NCBI GenBank assembly: GCA_041908065.1
Contig: JAYRGC010000010.1
Coordinates: 1-25,297, forward strand
DNA from: JAYRGC01 sp041908065
GTDB lineage: Bacteria > Pseudomonadota > Alphaproteobacteria > UBA9219
Direction: 5' to 3'
DNA length: 25,297 bases
Below the pieces are notes generated by a model that made no database searches, had not been told where the DNA came from, and worked only from the letters and a program-made list of their open reading frames with translations. The position numbers and the translations under genes are program-made. Below are positions 23,260-25,297 of this stretch, one piece after another (the stretch's first letter is position 1; each line of letters opens with the position of its first letter).

Positions 23260-25184
23260 TGAGCGATTGTTGCGAATCTAATCCCCAATGCCCCATCTCG
23301 TTGGACGGAACTGCGGCGCGGCTGGCCTTGGTCGGCCCCCCAAATTGCGGGAAAACCGCGATGTTCAACGCGCTTACCGGCAGCCGCCAGAAAGTGGCCA
23401 ACTATGCCGGAGTCACGGTCGAGCGCAAGGAGGGGCGGTTCAAAACCCCCATGGGCGCGGAAGTATCCTTGTTGGATTTGCCCGGAACGATAGGATTGCG
23501 AGCATCAAGTCCGGACGAGGCCGTATCCCGCGACGTGGTTTTGGGGCGGCTCGAAGGCGAGCAGCCGCCCGAAGCGCTTATATGCGTAGGCGACGCTACC
23601 AATTTATTGCCGACGTTGCGTCTGTGTCTGGAACTTAAGGAAACGGGCAAACCCATGATGCTGGCCGTCAACATGGCCGACATCGCCCGCGCCCGAGGCA
23701 TGGAAATAGACGTTGCCAAGCTGTCGAAATTGCTGGGTTTTCCCGTGGTTCCCTGCGTTTCCGTCCGCAAAGGCGGCACGGCAGGTTTGCTGGAAGCCAT
23801 AGACTTGGCCTTGCCGAAGTGGAAAGAGGCGGAAGGAAACAAGGAAAGAGGCGGAAGTTGGCGCGAGCCGGAAGCGTCGAAGATCCGCGAATGGCACGCG
23901 CAGGCGGCTGAGATGCTAAAAGCGGTTACGGCGAAAGCGGGGAGCAAGCATCGCTTGACCGAGAACGTGGACAAGGTTTTGCTGCATCCGGTGGCGGGCG
24001 TGGCGATATTGCTGCTGGTGCTTTTATTGATGTTTCAGGCGGTTTTCGCTTGGGCTGTTCCGGCGATGGACGCGCTGGACATGGCTTTCGGGTGGCTGTC
24101 CGAAACACTGAAATCTTCCATGCCCGAAGGTATGTTGCGCGATTTTCTGACCGACGGCGTAATCGCCGGAGTGGGCGGGGTGCTGGTTTTCCTTCCCCAA
24201 ATAATTATCCTTTTCGTTTTCATAATCCTTTTGGAAGATTCCGGCTACATGGCGAGGGCTGCCTTTCTGATGGACAGGGCTATGGGCGGAGTCGGGCTTA
24301 ACGGTCGGGCTTTCATACCGCTGCTTTCCAGCTTCGCGTGCGCCATCCCTGGCATCATGGCCACCCGCACCATCCAACACCGCCGCGACAGGCTGCTGAC
24401 GATAATGATCGCTCCGCTTATGACTTGCTCGGCGCGGCTGCCGGTCTACACCCTTATTGTCGGAGCCATGATACCGGACATCACGGTAGGCGGAGCGTTC
24501 GGACTGCAAGGCTTGGTTATGTTCGCGCTTTACGCCATCGGCATTCTGGGGGCGTTGGCCGTGTCGCTTGTGGCCAAACGCCGCAATCGCGGCGGAGAGT
24601 TCGAGCCGCTGCTTTTGCACATGCCGGACTATAAGATCCCCAGCCGCAAAAACGTTACGATGGGCGTGGCGTTGCGGGCGTGGATGTTCATCCGCCGCGC
24701 CGGAACGGTGATCCTCGGTCTTTCGGTGGTTTTATGGTTGCTGTCGAACTATCCCGCTCCGCCCGAAGGAGCTACGGGAGCCTCGATAGACTACAGCTTG
24801 GCCGGAACCATCGGACGGCTTTTGGCCCCGATAATGGAGCCGATAGGATTTAGCTGGCAAATGGCTCTTTCCTTATTGCCCGCCATGGCGGCGCGGGAAA
24901 TGGCGGTGGCCGCGATCGGAACCATTTACGCGGTGGGCGGAGATTTATCCGAAGCGGCAAGCGGCGAGCGTTTGGGACTGATATTGCGCGAGGCATGGAG
25001 CGTGCCCGCAGCCTTGTCCTATTTGGTGTGGTTCGTTTTCGCCCCGCAATGCCTGTCCACCTTGGCGGTGGTTCGGCGCGAAACCGGACGCGCGTGGTGG
25101 GCGTTCGTTATGTTCGCCTATATGTCGGCGATGGCCTATGCCGCGTCATTTATCACCTATAGGATAGCCTCAGCTTTGGTATAA
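23259..25184 (+). CDS. feoB: FeoB, ferrous iron transporter
   Basis: GTPase-coupled inner-membrane Fe(II) importer, 641 aa. The N-terminal G domain shows G1 GPPNCGKT (26-33), switch/G2 VTVERKEG, G3 DLPGT (73-77), G4 NMAD (138-141) and a G5-like SVRKGG. The helical spacer domain runs to about 235. The membrane part has the two Gate regions, with CAIPGIMATRTIQHRRDRLLTIMIAPLMTCSARLPVY containing both conserved Cys, and about eight to ten hydrophobic segments to the C-terminus. It is shorter than E. coli FeoB (773 aa) but of the usual alphaproteobacterial size. The N-terminus has an unusual 20-residue leader with three Cys (CC at 4-5 and C11). A repeat starts 10 nt after the stop. Confidence 0.96.
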   Translation: MSDCCESNPQCPISLDGTAARLALVGPPNCGKTAMFNALTGSRQKVANYAGVTVERKEGRFKTPMGAEVSLLDLPGTIGLRASSPDEAVSRDVVLGRLEGEQPPEALICVGDATNLLPTLRLCLELKETGKPMMLAVNMADIARARGMEIDVAKLSKLLGFPVVPCVSVRKGGTAGLLEAIDLALPKWKEAEGNKERGGSWREPEASKIREWHAQAAEMLKAVTAKAGSKHRLTENVDKVLLHPVAGVAILLLVLLLMFQAVFAWAVPAMDALDMAFGWLSETLKSSMPEGMLRDFLTDGVIAGVGGVLVFLPQIIILFVFIILLEDSGYMARAAFLMDRAMGGVGLNGRAFIPLLSSFACAIPGIMATRTIQHRRDRLLTIMIAPLMTCSARLPVYTLIVGAMIPDITVGGAFGLQGLVMFALYAIGILGALAVSLVAKRRNRGGEFEPLLLHMPDYKIPSRKNVTMGVALRAWMFIRRAGTVILGLSVVLWLLSNYPAPPEGATGASIDYSLAGTIGRLLAPIMEPIGFSWQMALSLLPAMAAREMAVAAIGTIYAVGGDLSEAASGERLGLILREAWSVPAALSYLVWFVFAPQCLSTLAVVRRETGRAWWAFVMFAYMSAMAYAASFITYRIASALV

Positions 25185-25190
25185 AAAGAA

Positions 25191-25297
25191 GCTGTTACGC
25201 AAAACTGGTAAGTAATTTTGCATCCAACCGCAACAACAAGCGCCGTCATTGCGAGCCGCCCCTTGGCGGCGAAGCAATCCAGTGCCACAAGCGCAAC
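25191..25297. repeat. Composite repeat at the right window edge
   Basis: TTACGCAAAAC (25195-25205) opens a GCAAAA-N11-TTTTGC palindrome that runs to about 25221 and continues into GCATCC. It is followed by CGCCGTCATTGCGAG (25232 onward) and GGCGGCGAAGCAATCCAG, which match, in inverted orientation, the block at 16220-16252 and, for the first part, the sequence at 1-96. The copy is cut by the window end. Confidence 0.75.

Overview
This is 25.3 kb of gene-dense bacterial chromosome, most likely from an alphaproteobacterium. The evidence is an EipB/DUF1849 envelope protein (a family described from Alphaproteobacteria), an IhfB-type HU-fold protein, an electron-transfer-flavoprotein:ubiquinone oxidoreductase, and an alphaproteobacterial-style heat-shock promoter in front of grpE. 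Genus cannot be told. The DNA is moderately GC-rich, yet isoleucine is very often encoded by ATA, which is unusual for the class. I saw no tRNA, rRNA, insertion-sequence transposase, phage gene or CRISPR array.

Layout. (1) 1-5527: the right part of a type IV pilus / type II secretion-like machine of the IncI/R64 (type IVb) style. It holds a periplasmic protein with two tandem ASH-like beta domains joined to a GspC/PilP-type HR domain, a GspE/PilB-like ATPase, a GspF-like platform protein and a PilO-like bitopic protein. The four are packed with 4-nt overlaps or a 3-nt gap. No pilin, secretin or prepilin peptidase is in the window, so the cluster presumably continues to the left. (2) 5540-10138: genes on the same strand at short spacing: a phosphofructokinase with a mixed ATP/PPi signature, a GT4 and a GT9 glycosyltransferase (envelope polysaccharide or LPS core), rsmE and an unknown coiled-coil protein. 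(3) 10231-12939: ETF-QO, then eipB after a repeat-filled gap. (4) 13179-16098: prs, rplY, pth and coaD, a housekeeping run for PRPP, ribosome and CoA functions. (5) 16360-20044 on the minus strand: grpE, ihfB and valS. (6) 20170-21228: a second GT9 heptosyltransferase. (7) 21580-22863 minus: coaBC, divergent from feoA-feoB (22957-25184), the ferrous iron importer.

Between the genes lies a dense population of palindromic, non-coding repeats. A short motif with core TTACGCAAAAC occurs four times, at both ends of the window and at 12.0 and 16.1 kb, usually beside copies of a second repeat (CGTCATTGCGAG...GAAGCAATCC). At 21.2-21.6 kb a 64-bp perfect direct repeat brackets a palindrome-rich core bounded by 24-bp inverted repeats. 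Because inverted copies of the same composite repeat lie at the two window edges, the window may be a contig that broke at repeats.

Most genes here are ordinary core genes. The parts worth a second look are the ASH-HR pilus protein, the mixed-signature phosphofructokinase, the probable leaderless coaBC transcript, and the repeat families.
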